A stretch of 47,205 bases of DNA from Chromera velia (taxonomy: Eukaryota > Sar > Chromeraceae), in the NCBI GenBank assembly GCA_018398765.1, contig JAHBMJ010005110.1, positions 27,501 through 74,705 on the forward strand. Reading direction: 5' to 3'. Of the stretch, positions 1-12,479 are shown one piece after another. The notes beneath the pieces were generated by a model that did not search any database, was not told the origin of the DNA, and saw only the letters and a program-made list of their open reading frames with translations. The stretch's first letter is position 1. Each line of letters starts with the position of its first letter. A program made the translations under genes and the position numbers.

Positions 1-1434
1 ATCAAACAAACAAAGATCGTGCCATATCGTACCAGGAAAGAAGAGAGGGGAAAAGGGAGGGAGACAGAACAAAGAGAATACAGCGGTTACTGTGAATGCT
101 GATGCAAGCGAGGCTGTATCCCCTTCCTGAAATGCTCATACACAGAGTGTCACAAACGTGGTCTTACTGGCAAAAACATATAAAATATGTTTTTAACAGA
201 TCATTCACATACAGATTTCAGAAGTTTGACCAGGTTTAGACAGGTTTGAAGAGGTTTAGAAGGTTTGAATCTGGTGTGACCATGGTTTCCAAACCAATTC
301 TAAACTTGACGTAGTGAATGGGTTTTAAACTCATCGAAACCTACCCTAACTTACCCTAACCTTAGCCACTTGACCCTATTTTAACATTTTTTAGGCTTTT
401 CTAGAAAATTAAGCTCCAGAAATCTCTTTTAAAACATTAAAAATTTAAGTTTTTATTGAAAAACCTAACTTTAAACCTAGGGTACCCTCACAAAGTGTCA
501 GACCCTAGGTGCATTCGCAATATTATAATCGTTATTGAACGACCTTAATTGTGAATCTAGAATAGTTTAGGTATATTGGTATAGTATGATTTGTTTTTTT
601 AAGTTCAATAAGGCGGTCCCCAAAGTAATGAAAATACACTAAACATGTAGCTAAAAATAGTGAAAAGTTTTGGGTTTAAGAATTTTATTCTCTTTACTGC
701 TAATTCTTTTTATAGTTTTTATGAGCTCTTATGACTCAGAGTGATAAACAATGAGTCAAAGTGTTCAATAATGGACTCTAAAACCCTAGAGCAGAACATA
801 TCAATCAATTAATAGTCAGATATAGTCATGCATATAACTTGGCATGATAGTTACTGTTTTTTTAATGATTTGTCAGACTCTCTCTTTTTTTATTGTCTAA
901 AATATTGGGAAACAGACCTAAGCAGGACACCTGATATCGTGCGAACTAAAAGCTGGTATGTTAGCATGTGCTATATATATACGAACCCTCAAGTCATTTT
1001 TCGAAAGCCTTCTGCAAGAACAAGGTGAAGTGGCGATGCCAGGAGTCCGCCACAGCTTGTATTAATATATTAATTGTAAAATCCAAACGTTTTTCGAAAA
1101 GGGTCGCCAAGGGTTGCGCAGTACGTGACCCCCCGGGTCGCACAGGACATTGCCCCCCCACGCTCCTTCGGTATCACGAGAGATGATCGCAGATTGCATC
1201 AAGCGACCGTGAAATTGCGGGGTCACGCATATCGATATCTCTACGTCGCACGTCGCCGTGTGTTCTGACCCACACCGTGATAAAATGTAGCAATCAGGCC
1301 CAGATTTTTTTTCTCTTGCTTTGCGTGCAGAAAGGGTGTGCTCTGAGCTTACTGTATCTGCTATCAAGCTGACTATATCTTCTTAGATGGCAGCTCTGCA
1401 GCTCGATAGCTGTATGATAAAAACTCGACCTCTG

Positions 1435-1550
1435 CAAGCAAGTAAGCAAAAAGCACTCAGGCAGGCAAGCAAGGGAGGCAGGCAGACAGGTAGGCAGGTA
1501 GGCAAGCAAAGGATCGATCGATGCATGCAGACAAGAAACGAAAGGCCAGA
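1435..1550. repeat. GGCAAGCA-type low-complexity array, copy 1
   Basis: Imperfect tandem array built from GGCAAGCA, AAGCAAGT and GGCAGGTA units. It is followed by a GATCGATCGATGCATGCAG tract and then AAGAAACGAAAGG. The same order (array, AAAGGAT-GATCGATGCA, GCAAGAAAGG) recurs near 2264-2440. The pair therefore looks like two diverged copies of one dispersed repeat rather than independent microsatellites. Confidence 0.6.
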
Positions 1551-2263
1551 AGGGGTCTCATGTCGTTTACTGGTTTATATACATCACTCCTAACAATATA
1601 TCAATTTTTTGTGCGGACCCGTCTATGCGCGCACGCGCACGCACAGGCTTAGGCCTGACCGGGTCAATCACCAAAATAGCAGGACTGGATGCCGATACTG
1701 CTATAGATGTCGACATGGTCAGCTGAACAAAGCAGGCTACACATAGCAACTGCAGCAGGACAGGGGAGCATCCTACCTAGGGAGGCTATGTACAAGAGGG
1801 GGAGGGTTTAGGGAAAAAAGAATGTAAAACGCAAACGTCAATCAAAATTTTTTATATAAGCACAGACGGCAGTAAACAGAAGGAACAGATCGCACAGAAA
1901 GATGAAATACTTAAGCTTTCGTATCTTTTCTCAACCTCTGGCACAACCGACCTCCATCACCGATCCACCATTGTCTCACGCCTTAACAGCACCTTCCGTC
2001 GCTCCAGACTACTACAACGGAGTCTTAAAGTACTTACAACCTCCGTCTATCCCTTCGCTGACAGACTTCAAAATTTTCCTGTCTCCACGGTCCCGCAACA
2101 GACCTGCAGCTCTGCGGCAAGCTCATCCATGTATTGATGCATGCATCTCCATTATATTCCACGCATACCTGCCCAACGTGGTCCATCGATTTCTATCAGG
2201 GGTGATGACCTATATATACAAACCGGTAAACGACATATAATCTGGGAAGAAGCGAGGGAGAAA

Positions 2264-2440
2264 GTAGGCAAGCACGCATTGCCAAGAAGACAGGCAAGTA
2301 AGCAGCCAAGCAAGCAAGGCAGGCAGGCAAGCAGCCAAGCAAGCAAAAGGCACGCAGGCAGGCAAGGAAGGTATATAGGCAGGCAGGTAAGCAAAGGATT
2401 GATCGATGCACGCAGGCAAGAAAGGGAGGAGCGCAGCAAG
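2264..2440. repeat. GGCAAGCA-type low-complexity array, copy 2
   Basis: Longer version of the array at 1435-1550, with many GGCAAGCA/AAGCAGCC units ending in AAAGGATTGATCGATGCACGC. The sequence just left of it (2198-2235) resembles, in inverted orientation, the sequence just right of copy 1 (1562-1591). The two arrays thus share flanking sequence as well as array units. The open frames on both strands here are products of the repeat and are not annotated as genes. Confidence 0.6.
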
Positions 2441-3903
2441 CAAGGTCCACCCTCAACCCGGATGTTTTGGGGTCAGCTAGGCAGTCTGAGACTGAAGGTT
2501 GGACTGACTGTTCCAACAGAGGCGAAAAACAGCCGTAGGCACCAGATTTGCCGTTCTAGAGCCCGAACAGCTGCACATAGGTAAGTATAGGGACAAGCGT
2601 GAAGCATGACACAAGAAAGCTAAGCAATCGGCACCCTGCATGTGGAAAGCAAAAGGTTTCACGTCGGTGTTGTTGTGTCCTTTTTAAAGGTGAAAAATCG
2701 TCGTTTCGGAGCCCAAGTCTCTGTACAAGGCTCACCTTGAGCTGTAAACTTGCAAATAGGTTCCCAGTGTAGCTAATTGAGATACTATACGGGAAAAGGG
2801 TTCTCTTGGCGCCCCTCCTGGGAGCCCAACTGACTGTTGAAAGCCTCTTTGGAGATGGAGCGAAGGCAGAACAAGCCAAAAAGCATTAAGACACCCCTGA
2901 AAGTGTCGGAGGGGGGCCGGAAAGCAAACGAGCACGCTATAGATACTCAGGACACTGTAAAGAACACAGTGGTACCGGTTGTGGTGGCAGTCGTGGCTGT
3001 TTGTGCCAGCTTGACCTGGAGTGGTCGTGACCCAAGGGGGGGGTCGCGCACCGTTTTGATACAGCTTGCGATAGAATTCATGGTATCACTATAATACAAG
3101 CCAGATTCTCATGCTTTGCGCATGCATGCAAGCTGGGCTGGCTCAATGACCCATAATAGGTGTCTAACGTTCGGCAGGTCATAGCAGGTCATCACATGCA
3201 AAGCAATTTTTTTTTTAACAAATATCATGTTAAATTGGTTCAGTCTAGAAGTTTAATTTCAAAACTCAGGTTCTCCATTTTAATACTCTCAATCGCTGTC
3301 AGTTACTGTCAGTGTCCCTCGGTGCTTGCGTCGCAGCAATAGCCTCAGCACTGGCAAAGGAACACTCCCCACATGGTTACTTTCTTGACTTTTTCTAGCT
3401 CTCCCCTCATGCAGTAAACTGAAGCTCTGATCACTCTAAGTTGAATTCTAGCTTTTACCATCCCCACCACTCTGCTGGGGTTGGTGTTTGTTCTCGCTGC
3501 AATCTGGTGAACTGCTCTTCTGAGTACTGCTAACGCTCCTTCTCTTAGTGCTCCTCAGCACTCTCTCGATACCACAAACGTAAGTTCTTAAATTTATAGT
3601 ATCATTTATTGATGAACCTTCGCTCTGTAACTAATGACTAACCAGTAATGCGTTGTAATATATCTTATTCATTTTATAATATCTTAATACTTTTGATGCC
3701 CCGGGCCAGCTGCAGTCTATTATGAAAAACTTTTTACTTTTAAATTTTTATCGAACTTGAAATGTTGAATGATTTTTTTTGTGGCGTGTTCACTCATGCA
3801 CGTATCTTTCAGATGTTTTTTTTGTGTGTATTACTAAATTTTCAAAAGATGAAAATGATTTTACTGCATGCTAATCAAACATTTCTTCGTAGGCTATGTT
3901 TTG

Positions 3904-6900
3904 TCAGAGCCCCGGTCCCCGACTTTTTGAATGTCCTCTTGGTCGGACCACAAACTTCCGATCTTGAAGATTGCCCTGACTGGAGACGGACGGAAGACCC
4001 GGACCTGTCTGGCCTGAGGTTTCTCGACGACCAGTCCCGCCACCAGCACCATTTGCATTTGTAGTTAACCCCGTCCCAGTTGCTGCCTCCTCACCGACAC
4101 CTGGAGGCCTCTGGTCCAACAAACCGGAAAATCCCCTTCCTTGTCCTGCAGGTCTACTGTTGTCGTGATTCTCCTGAGCCGCGCGATGGCTGGCGCTCTG
4201 ATCTCCTCGCTCCCCGTTTTCTTCCACCAGCTGGAACGTTGCTGCGACGCTGTCGGGGGACTCTCCCTCCCCCTCAGGCCCGTCCCCTCCCCTCATCCCC
4301 CCATTCAACCCCCCTCCCCTTCTCTGGGCGTATCCGTCAACAGAGGGGAAGGGAAAGAGGCCGGTGGGACGGGCGGAGGGCGAGTGCATCCCGTGCACGG
4401 ACCCGAAAGAACCGAAGAAAGGAGGGTCGGGAAAGACCGTGACCAGTGCCTCCACCCAGCTGTCCTTCACCCGCCCCGTCTCCTCCATTTTCAAAAACCA
4501 ACTTTGACGCCGCAACACATTCAGTGCCGTTGAGTTTAAGACACCTGCAAGCCACACCTGCAACGAAGGAAGAAAGGAAGACACACAGAAAGAGAGAGAG
4601 ATTCACTGCCGAGCTCAGACGCCCGACTTGCACTCTTCCGTCTTCTCGGAAGAACATTCTGAAAGAAATGTTCGAAATGAAAGATGCCACATATGGTCGG
4701 TGAGCTTTCAATTCCTTCCAACAATTATCATCTTCTGCAATATCATCATTTACCGAAACCTTCGAAAACACACTGTTGCGTTCAGACCACTCCATCCATC
4801 CGTAGGCAGGGAGACGTATGTTCGGCGGTGCTACTGCTCTCAGTTCAAAATGGACGTCACATCAACGTGTGTGTCGTTCGTCATTGTTCAATGTATTCCG
4901 CTGTTTCAAAATGAGATCACGGAGCAGCCCTCACTCATCTCTTCCCCCTGTACTACCGGGAGGGACCTGAAGGGACGCCAACCAACTAAGCGTCAATTCT
5001 GCCAATCACTCTTCTTCGATCTGTGCTCACCTGTGCCCCCTGTGACTCAAAAGACGTGCACATGTCCCTCAGACAGTCCGCACCATCGAGGTCAATCAAC
5101 GAGACTGTGCGGAGGACAAGAATGACGGCCTTCAGGGTCCCTGGGGGACATCCGAGAAGGAGACGCTCTGTGCGGTGGAGGTGGGCGTTCGCACAGAGAT
5201 ACGTCAGGTCAGCTGCAGTACACATGCAACCATAGAAAGATTGATTTTTTCCCAGCAGCCGCAGCCTGCTTCAGTCAGAGGGAGGCGGATTGGGAGGAAG
5301 GGGACAGGCTTGGGAAAGCAAAAAAAGAACTGGCAGCTGAAGAGAAGGCAAAACCACTGTTCCGCTTTTTGCCCCTCCTTGTCTCCTCCCTCGATCATGT
5401 GGGTGCCCCACCTGTGAATCTGTAAACGATGCAGTTGGCGTCTGCGAGTTCCACCTCCTGAGGGGGAAGGGAGACGCCGCCCCTGGAGATTCTCCTTCCA
5501 GTCGCCCCCAGAGTCTGTCCAACATTGTCCCCCTCGACGCTCTGCCGGTCTTCATCAGAACCCGCAAAGGTTCCACGAAGAAATGCCGCAGTGGGTGCAA
5601 AGCTGCAAAGAAAGAAGCACGGGTGAACATTCCTCGTGAGAGACCGGTGAGGAGTCAGTGACGAGAAAAGATGTTTTTGCAGAATCAGTTACAGCAAAAA
5701 CCATTCTATTCACTTTCGGTCGCGAAAGAAAGTGAAGACGACTGTAGACACCAGAAAAACTTGATTGTCGTTCCCCCCCTCCCAAAAAAACAAAAAAACA
5801 GCTGACCGAGGATCTCTAGGCCCTCCATCGACCTGCACGACGAGGGGAAGGTTGATCACAGGACCAAGGGGGGGCTGTGCTCTCTCTGCCTCCCCAACTG
5901 CACTGGGGTCTTCTGGAAGCGTCACAGTGCGGCCGTTGCCCGGGGGTGACCCAAGCAGGGGCGACCCCAGATCCCTGTGACCTGCTGCTTCACTTTCCCA
6001 TGGAGATTTGTTTGCTTGTGTGTTCGTGAAGCCTGAAGTGGAACCTATTGAAGTCCTCTCTCCCGTCTCCCTTCCAGCTCCCGTTTCCACATCCCCTCCT
6101 TCTCCTTCTCTGTCCCCCTGAGTCCCCCCATGCATGCCTTGCTCTGGTGGAGCATCTGGACGCTGGCAGTGCCTCCAGGCGCTTGGAAAGTTCATCACAG
6201 TCCCTATGGCCCTGTGCAGTTTTCGCGGTTTGGGCCGGTCTAGCTCCTCTGTGTCCACCAACGCCAGCATCGTCTGACCGGCATTCAGCTGGATCTCAAC
6301 AAAGCCTCCGGAGGACTGCAGAGAATTGCGGCGACACAAACATAAAAAAGTGGAGCATCGAATTTGAACTTCGAGCAGTCAATTGTGCTACTAGGAAAGC
6401 TCTATGCGCATAGACTACTGATAAAGAAAAACACACAAAAGCGATACAATTTCAGGTCGAGTCGTGTGTTCTCTATTGTGTGTATGAACAAATGAGTGAC
6501 TGCTAGAGAAGTGGGGCATCGGGAAGCAGCCAGAAGAAAGCTCAGCACTGAAGAAGAGACGGAAGACAAGGGGTCACACCCACGTAGAACACTGAATGCA
6601 TGTGCATGGATGGAGGGTCAACAGAGGAACTAACGGTGGAAAACACAAGGGAGACTGAGGGACAGGGGCGTGGATACAGACAAGACAGGAACGTAGACAA
6701 GCTGACAGTCGAACCAAAGGAAGCCAGCCACGAAGGCAAGAAGGAGAAGGAAGGAGAGAGCAGACTCACCTTCATGACGTGCAGAAGGAGTGCGAGCAAG
6801 GCTCCCACGATGAGTCCGATGAGGCTGTTGGCAACGACCATTAGGAACGCCGTCACGAGGGCGATCCAGAGAGAGAGGGGCTCCTCCCTTCTGAACCTGC

Positions 6901-7723
6901 CCAGAATTTGGTAGTTCACCTGCACTCAGAAAACCAGTGGCAAATACTACTGTGAGTAATTATGCAATGGGCTCTTGCTGTACCTCGTTGATCATTTGCG
7001 TTTTTTGGTTCACTTTTCGATTCGTCACTCTCTTCTCTGCAACAATCTTTACCCACTACAGACCATCAATGGAAGAAAAGCCACTCTCTACTGATGATGC
7101 CTGAAAAAAACTCCACCAGACTGACTGACTGACTCACCATCTTTGCCGCCACTGTCATCACCAAGGCACCCACCACCGCAAAGGGCAGGTACGAGAACAC
7201 AGGGAGTGTCAGATAGGCAACACCGATAGAGAAACCTCCGCAAACAAGAGATGATGCCTGGCTGCGTGCACCTGCGAACAAAGAAAAGTACGAATACAGA
7301 AAGATTTCAGAACGAAGAATGACAAGAATCTATCTGAAAACCGAATGTGCGGGCGCCATCGAATGACATTTGTGGCGGTTCGGAATTTCCGCATTTGTTT
7401 CCCCCCATTTCCACCTTTCCTCACTTCTTTTCAGCCGATCCCTTTCTTGGCTGCCTCCCTGATTCGGTGCGTGCCTGGTTCGGTCAATTTGTGCGACGCG
7501 CATCCCCAGCTGCTTCAATTCTTGCTTCACACAATCTCACTGTGCGCTTGCTCCTCCCATCTCAACCTTTTCCTGCCAATCTCCTGACTGACTGACTGAC
7601 TGACTACCTGACCGACCCGAGCGCAGGTTGAGTGACGTGATGGACAGCTTGGCAGTGGACGGCACACCGCCAGCGACGCCTGCAGGGAATGCCATGCAGA
7701 GGTTTCACACACCCACACACACG

Positions 7724-7758
<35 letters not shown>

Positions 7759-7810
7759 ATACATGTATAATTATATACACACCGACACAGACACACACTC
7801 ACACCCACAC

Positions 7811-7891
<81 letters not shown>

Positions 7892-10800
7892 ACAGGTGCG
7901 TGAGGGGACAGACACGGAGAGACAGTGCATAGTGTGTCAAGATTTTGATAGAAGTGAGACGTCTGGGTCTACGCGTCCGTCCACCTTGAACTTCTCACTT
8001 GTTGCTACCCCGTACTGTTGGCGGCATCCCATTCATCTGCCTTTCAGTAATGCGCTTTGCTCGTTTGCGTTCTTTCTCCATCTCACATTTTTCCTATCTT
8101 CTTGACTCTTCTCTAAACTTCTTTTCGGAGAGAGAGACCTGAGAGGAGATTTCCAGCAGCCAGACCGAGAAGTTCTCTCTTCCTGCTGTGTCCAGTCCCG
8201 GAAAGAAAAGTCACCACTCTGCAGGCAGCCATGCCATGGTGCCAGAGTTTGTGTTACTCCCGATCAAAATGGAACAAGGCAGTCACGTGGATTGATTGAT
8301 TGACTGAAATGAATAGGTAGTAATACCCATTTTCTTTCCAGAGAGCCGACGGACGCAGCATCGCAGGAGAGATTCGCATAAAATTCACACTTTTCATAAG
8401 TGACTGAAGAACACAAGATCTGTTTTTCATCCGAAGACATCATGCGGTGCATCAGAACTCAAGGAAAGAAAAGGGAGGAGGCTGGACGGAAAGTCAGAGT
8501 CAGAGAGAGCAGGTAGGTGCTGGGGGGGGGTAGCTGTACTTAGTTGAGAGAGGAGAGACGAGACAGCAGATGATCATGCAAGCAAAATTGTAGGCGTTGG
8601 CTCAAATTCGTCCTCCTGACTTCGCACTGATCAGTCCCTCCAAAACCGCAATGAGAGCCACTGTGAGTGATACCGATGCGATCATCGTCACAGTGTCGGC
8701 GTTGTTCCATTCAGGGTCCCATACGGGAAGGGTGAAGATTTCCATCTTGATGGCGTGTTCTCCCTTGAATTTGTCCTGCAAGTGCACATGTGGATGCATT
8801 TGTGTACATCAAAACTAGAGAGGGGCAGGGCACGTAGGGTCTTCCTGCAGCTAAACTCTTGCATGAAGGGTCTTGAACGACCTCAGGCATCGGAAGGCTA
8901 TGCAACTTGACAAGAGACAGAGGATGGTCATTAGACGGAACGAAGTGAACATTTCTGAACCAAAACCACGACAAGGTTTCTAATTTGTGCGCTATTTTGC
9001 TCTGACATCCGCGAATGCAGACACACATGAAGCAGAGAGGCTGACGCACCTTGAGTGTGTAGAGCTTTCCCCAAGATTCCGGAAAGACGTTGTGGTCGTG
9101 GGACAGCCAGCCGATCAGAATCCCGAAAGCGGCTGTCACCATGGGTCCTGGAAAGCTGGGGAGTTTGATGGCCATCAGGAGCGTGGCAACAAAGCACAAG
9201 GTAAACAGACAAAAGTCGAACACTCTCGCCTTGCCCGAGAAGGCCGCGATAATCGATTCGATGAACTTCATGATTGTGTCGTTGGACTGATGTTGCAGTC
9301 TGTCCTCTGAGAGACCTAGAGCGTAGTCGGTCTGCAGACACAAACAAAGGAAGATTGGGAGCAAATGCTTGCGAGCAAAGAAAAGAGAGATGCACGACAG
9401 AAAGTGCTTAGGAGAGAAGAAAGCAACTCAATATTCCAATACAGGCAGGCAGACAAACCGACAGACGAACGGAGGCCCCAAACGCTCGACCGACAGACAC
9501 AGAAAGAGAGAGGCAGAGGAACTGACGGATGGGCAGACAGACGTAGAGGCTCTTGCAAGTAGAAAACGCCACAAAGAAAGAGAGCTGGAGCTCGTGCGCC
9601 ACACCAATCAACAGACACGAGCCTTTCCCTCCCTGCCCCCCCTCCCCACCGACCTCGTAGAAGAAGAGGGTGAGAGCGACCCCGAGTGCGAACCCGTGGA
9701 TGGACGCAGAGGGAGTGTACAGGAGAAAGTCGACGATCCCCGTCACCCACAAAAGAGACATCACGCACCCAGAGAACAAGGCGATCCACGGAAGGATGGA
9801 GGGTCCCAACTTCCCCGCGATTTGTGCCAGAGGCCCCACAAAGCTCCCAGAGGGGCCCATAATGGCCATCTTGGAGGACCCAAGACTGTCCCTCCCCAGA
9901 CCGCCCCAGAAGGCAGAAAGGAGACCTGCATGATCGAGAACGTGTCGAGGGTGAAGGACAAAAGCCCTCTCGCATCATCTCATGCAGAGAGATAAACAAA
10001 GTAAGGGTGCACCATGCCACCAATTGGAAACGAAAAGCAAAGAACAAAACACGGGAGAGTCCCGTCATGTCATCGATCGCCAAGAAGGAGGAGAGATGTC
10101 ATCATAAACTGCTTAGCTGCGGTGGAGTCTTTCTGAGAAAAGGCAGACGTTCAAAACTGAATTCAGTCTGCTCAAAAAGCGGCTTCTCAATACGCCCACT
10201 TCCTTGCCTCTCGCCTCTCCTCTTACAGTACCTACCTGGCACGGGGTTTGTTCCACCTGCAGTCAGTCAGCAAAGTGAAAAGCACACATAAAAGCATTTT
10301 AAGATGGAACAATGCCTACGTGCCTATGCCACAGGTACATGCGCACAGAGCTAGATAAGAGAGAGACTTGGGGGTAGATAAAGGTGCAAAAGTCAAAGTG
10401 GAAGGGAAGAGATAGTCAGAGGAAGCGGACAGAACAAAGGATGGAGATAATGCATGGAGAACAAAGCTGAGACGCGAATATCGAAAAGAGGAAAACAAAC
10501 AGGCACACATGCACACACACATGGCGATCGGAAATGACCAACAGAAAATCAGAGACGGTACTGCACCCAAGCTCCTCTTTCTAAGATTTCTTCAAACTGA
10601 CTGCTGATGCCCAGAGCCATCACGGAAGGGATCTGCACGAGGCCCGTTGTAATGCCAGCCTTCAGGTTGCCGGGAATTTCAATTACGAACCTGAACTCAA
10701 GATAACACACACGATCGACGGAAAAAGAAATTGCCGTTTGACATGGCATGCGCTTTGACATCAATGTCCTTCTGCACAACCACTTTTCCGGACCCTTCGC

Positions 10801-11634
10801 GAAAAGCGGTAATGATGAAAAGAGATTTCAATAGAGGACAGCCAAACGCATCTTCTCTCCGTCTGGTAACCTGGCTCCGGAGCCGACATGCCATCTGTCA
10901 AGTCATTGCTCCTTCCTCATACGCTCACCCACAATTCTTGTCCATTTCTGTCGACGTCTTCTGTCTTCTCTGCCTATTTGAGGTGTGAATTTATCTTCGA
11001 TTCTCCTTCCCCCCATCGCCAAACCGCTCTCTATGCGAGCATGCGCATTTATTAATAATGCAACTAGGGCAACTAACCACCAGAAGTATCTGGAAAGACA
11101 CGCCCCGATGCCCTCGTGCTCTGCCTCTGTGGGGGTGACGGGGATCTTCCGAGTGCCTGCAGGAGAGCCGGAGGCAGGTACACAGCATATAGGCAGGTCG
11201 ACAATAAACAAGGAGAATGGCCATTCCTTTTGCTTCGTACTCTTCTTGCTCCATGGGATTTCCTGGATCCCCACAGACAGAAGTACCCCGCTAGGCAAAG
11301 GATGTGGGGTCACATACCACTATACGTATCCACCAAGAGCTCTTGCGGCTCCAGCTTTCCTCCCCGTCTACATGCTTGGGTATGTGCAGAGGAGCACGTT
11401 GGCATCGTCTGCATTGAGGAGGCCATGCAGAGAGTGCACGTGAGCAGACCGACCGGGTCTCAAATGGCAGACGCACACAATGCCGCCCTCCCCGGTGTGG
11501 TTCTCCAGAGAGGGGTCCACAGTGACTGCCTCTCCGGATTCATCCCGATCACCCAATCTGGAACCCTCCAGAAAGGAAGCCGCGACTGATACGCTCCTCT
11601 GTTGCTGAATACTCCCTTCTCCTTCTGCCACCAT
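3904..11634 (-). CDS. SulP/SLC26-family anion transporter with C-terminal STAS domain, 15 exons
   Basis: Predicted multi-pass membrane transporter for sulfate, bicarbonate or similar anions; the substrate is not deducible. Exons in transcript order: 11454-11634, 11081-11156, 10602-10690, 10236-10256, 9654-9925, 9050-9331, 8621-8775, 8139-8218, 7617-7679, 7138-7271, 6770-6919, 5807-6315, 5412-5602, 5031-5212, 3904-4557. They sum to 3039 nt (1012 aa plus stop), and all phases join. Family signs: NLKAGITTGLVQIPSVMALG in the first transmembrane hairpin, IMGPSGSFVGPLAQIAG, KLPSFPGPMVTAAFGILIGW, SRKRELLGLAAGNLLSGVAG and FSYLPFAVVGALVMTVAAKM. A STAS core follows (LKAVILVLRTVSLIDLDGADCL). The start is the ATG at 11634, before a short hydrophilic N-terminus. 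The STAS domain appears split by a roughly 180-residue Gly/Pro/Glu-rich insertion. The C-tail is long, polar and low-complexity. Least certain: the exon 1 donor, the exon 12 donor (GTCAGC) and the tail. Confidence 0.88.
7705..7889. repeat. (CA)n / (GA)n microsatellite in a transporter intron
   Basis: A long CA-rich tract with a TA-rich interruption runs into a pure GA run (about 7850-7887). It lies in the intron between transporter exons 8 and 9, on the upstream side of the 63-nt exon at 7617-7679. Open frames through it are simple-repeat artefacts. Confidence 0.9.
10236..10256 (-). other. 21-nt microexon of the SulP transporter
   Basis: A 21-base exon lies between a CTGCAG acceptor and a GTAGGT donor on the minus strand. 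It carries phase 1 on both sides and adds GTNPVPG in frame. With it, the transporter reads VMALGIS-S-GTNPVPG-LLSAFWGG. This matches the usual SulP loop in which a Gly-rich/Pro segment joins the first helices. Without it, the phase is unchanged but seven conserved-looking residues are lost. Confidence 0.75.
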
Positions 11635-12479
11635 TGAAACGTGCCTTTTGATGATTTAAATGAATTCACAAATAACATCCCAGTCTTTCTTTCCGAGTCG
11701 AACCGTTCCTCCACACCTTGTATCACAGATCAAATTCAAAAACCGCGATGTGAGAGGGCAGCGAAAACCATGCTGCGCTTTTTCTGCCGATTTCGAAGCG
11801 TCCTTCTTTTCGATTTCTCTCCCACTCGACGGCAGGGCTTTCTCCGTGATACCTCGGTTGCATTCTATTCATACGCGATGTGATTGGAGTTGGCTGTGGA
11901 TAGACTCCACGGAAGTTCGAGGACGTACCGTGAGTTACACTTGAAGTGACTTCAACGACTTGTACGAATCATGTCGCGGAATGCCCCCGTATCGGTGTGT
12001 CCTGTACTGAGTGAACTTTTCTTCGCTTTTGCGGGGCACTCGAACCGCGCGTGGTCGCGCGCTGGTGGGGCGCATGGTGCATGGGGCATGTATGCATTTC
12101 TCACAATCGCGCCTTCCGGGACCACCGCAGAATTTAAAAGGAGACGTGAGTTCTGTCAATGACTCGATTGAGAAGTTAGGGCAGGCGAATTCTCTCCTTC
12201 TTCACAGACTCCTTGCCAGATGACGCGTGATATTTGAGGATCAGTGCTCTCTATGCTCACCTGACGACTCAACGGCCCATCCTCCCAATTGCGTTTCAAG
12301 TCTTTGTGCTTCTGAAGACGGGACCGAGTTAGTGGGCGGCGGTTGGAATTTTTCCGTCTCTTCGTTCCTCTCGGGCATAGCAAAGCATTGGGGCAAGAGG
12401 GAGCTTCTCCTGGATTTTGCCTACACCTGACTTCCGCTTCTTTTCTCTCTTTCCTGGGTTCTTTTGTGTTCTGGGCCGA
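11635..12479. promoter_or_regulatory. Shared head-to-head intergenic region, transporter / TOM40
   Basis: The 845 bp between the transporter ATG (minus strand, 11634) and the TOM40 ATG (plus strand, 12480) must hold both 5' UTRs and promoters. I see no TATA box at a convincing distance and no credible ORF. The divergent arrangement suggests a bidirectional promoter, which is inference only. Confidence 0.4.

Larger units (their letters stand above)
1..3903. other. Gene-free, AT-rich region with low-complexity repeats
   Basis: I see no supported gene in the first 3.9 kb. The longest open frames are about 100-150 codons, overlap on both strands and are driven by low-complexity purine arrays. 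They have no splice-consistent continuation or recognisable domain. The first kilobase is AT-rich with short runs resembling degenerate CCCTAA telomere-type units near 343-364. Between 1435-1550 and 2264-2440 lie two related GGCAAGCA-type arrays, described separately. The transporter gene on the minus strand ends at the right boundary, so part of this region could be its 3' flank. Confidence 0.6.

Noticed and set aside
341-364. Interstitial telomeric repeat
   Set aside because: Only two or three imperfect CCCTAA-like units, too few to distinguish from AT-rich background.
4337-4795. Overlapping frames on both strands over the transporter's last exon
   Set aside because: They are shadows in other frames; only one frame continues the STAS domain in phase.
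7705-7940. Open frames through the CA/GA microsatellite
   Set aside because: They are translations of dinucleotide repeats inside a transporter intron.
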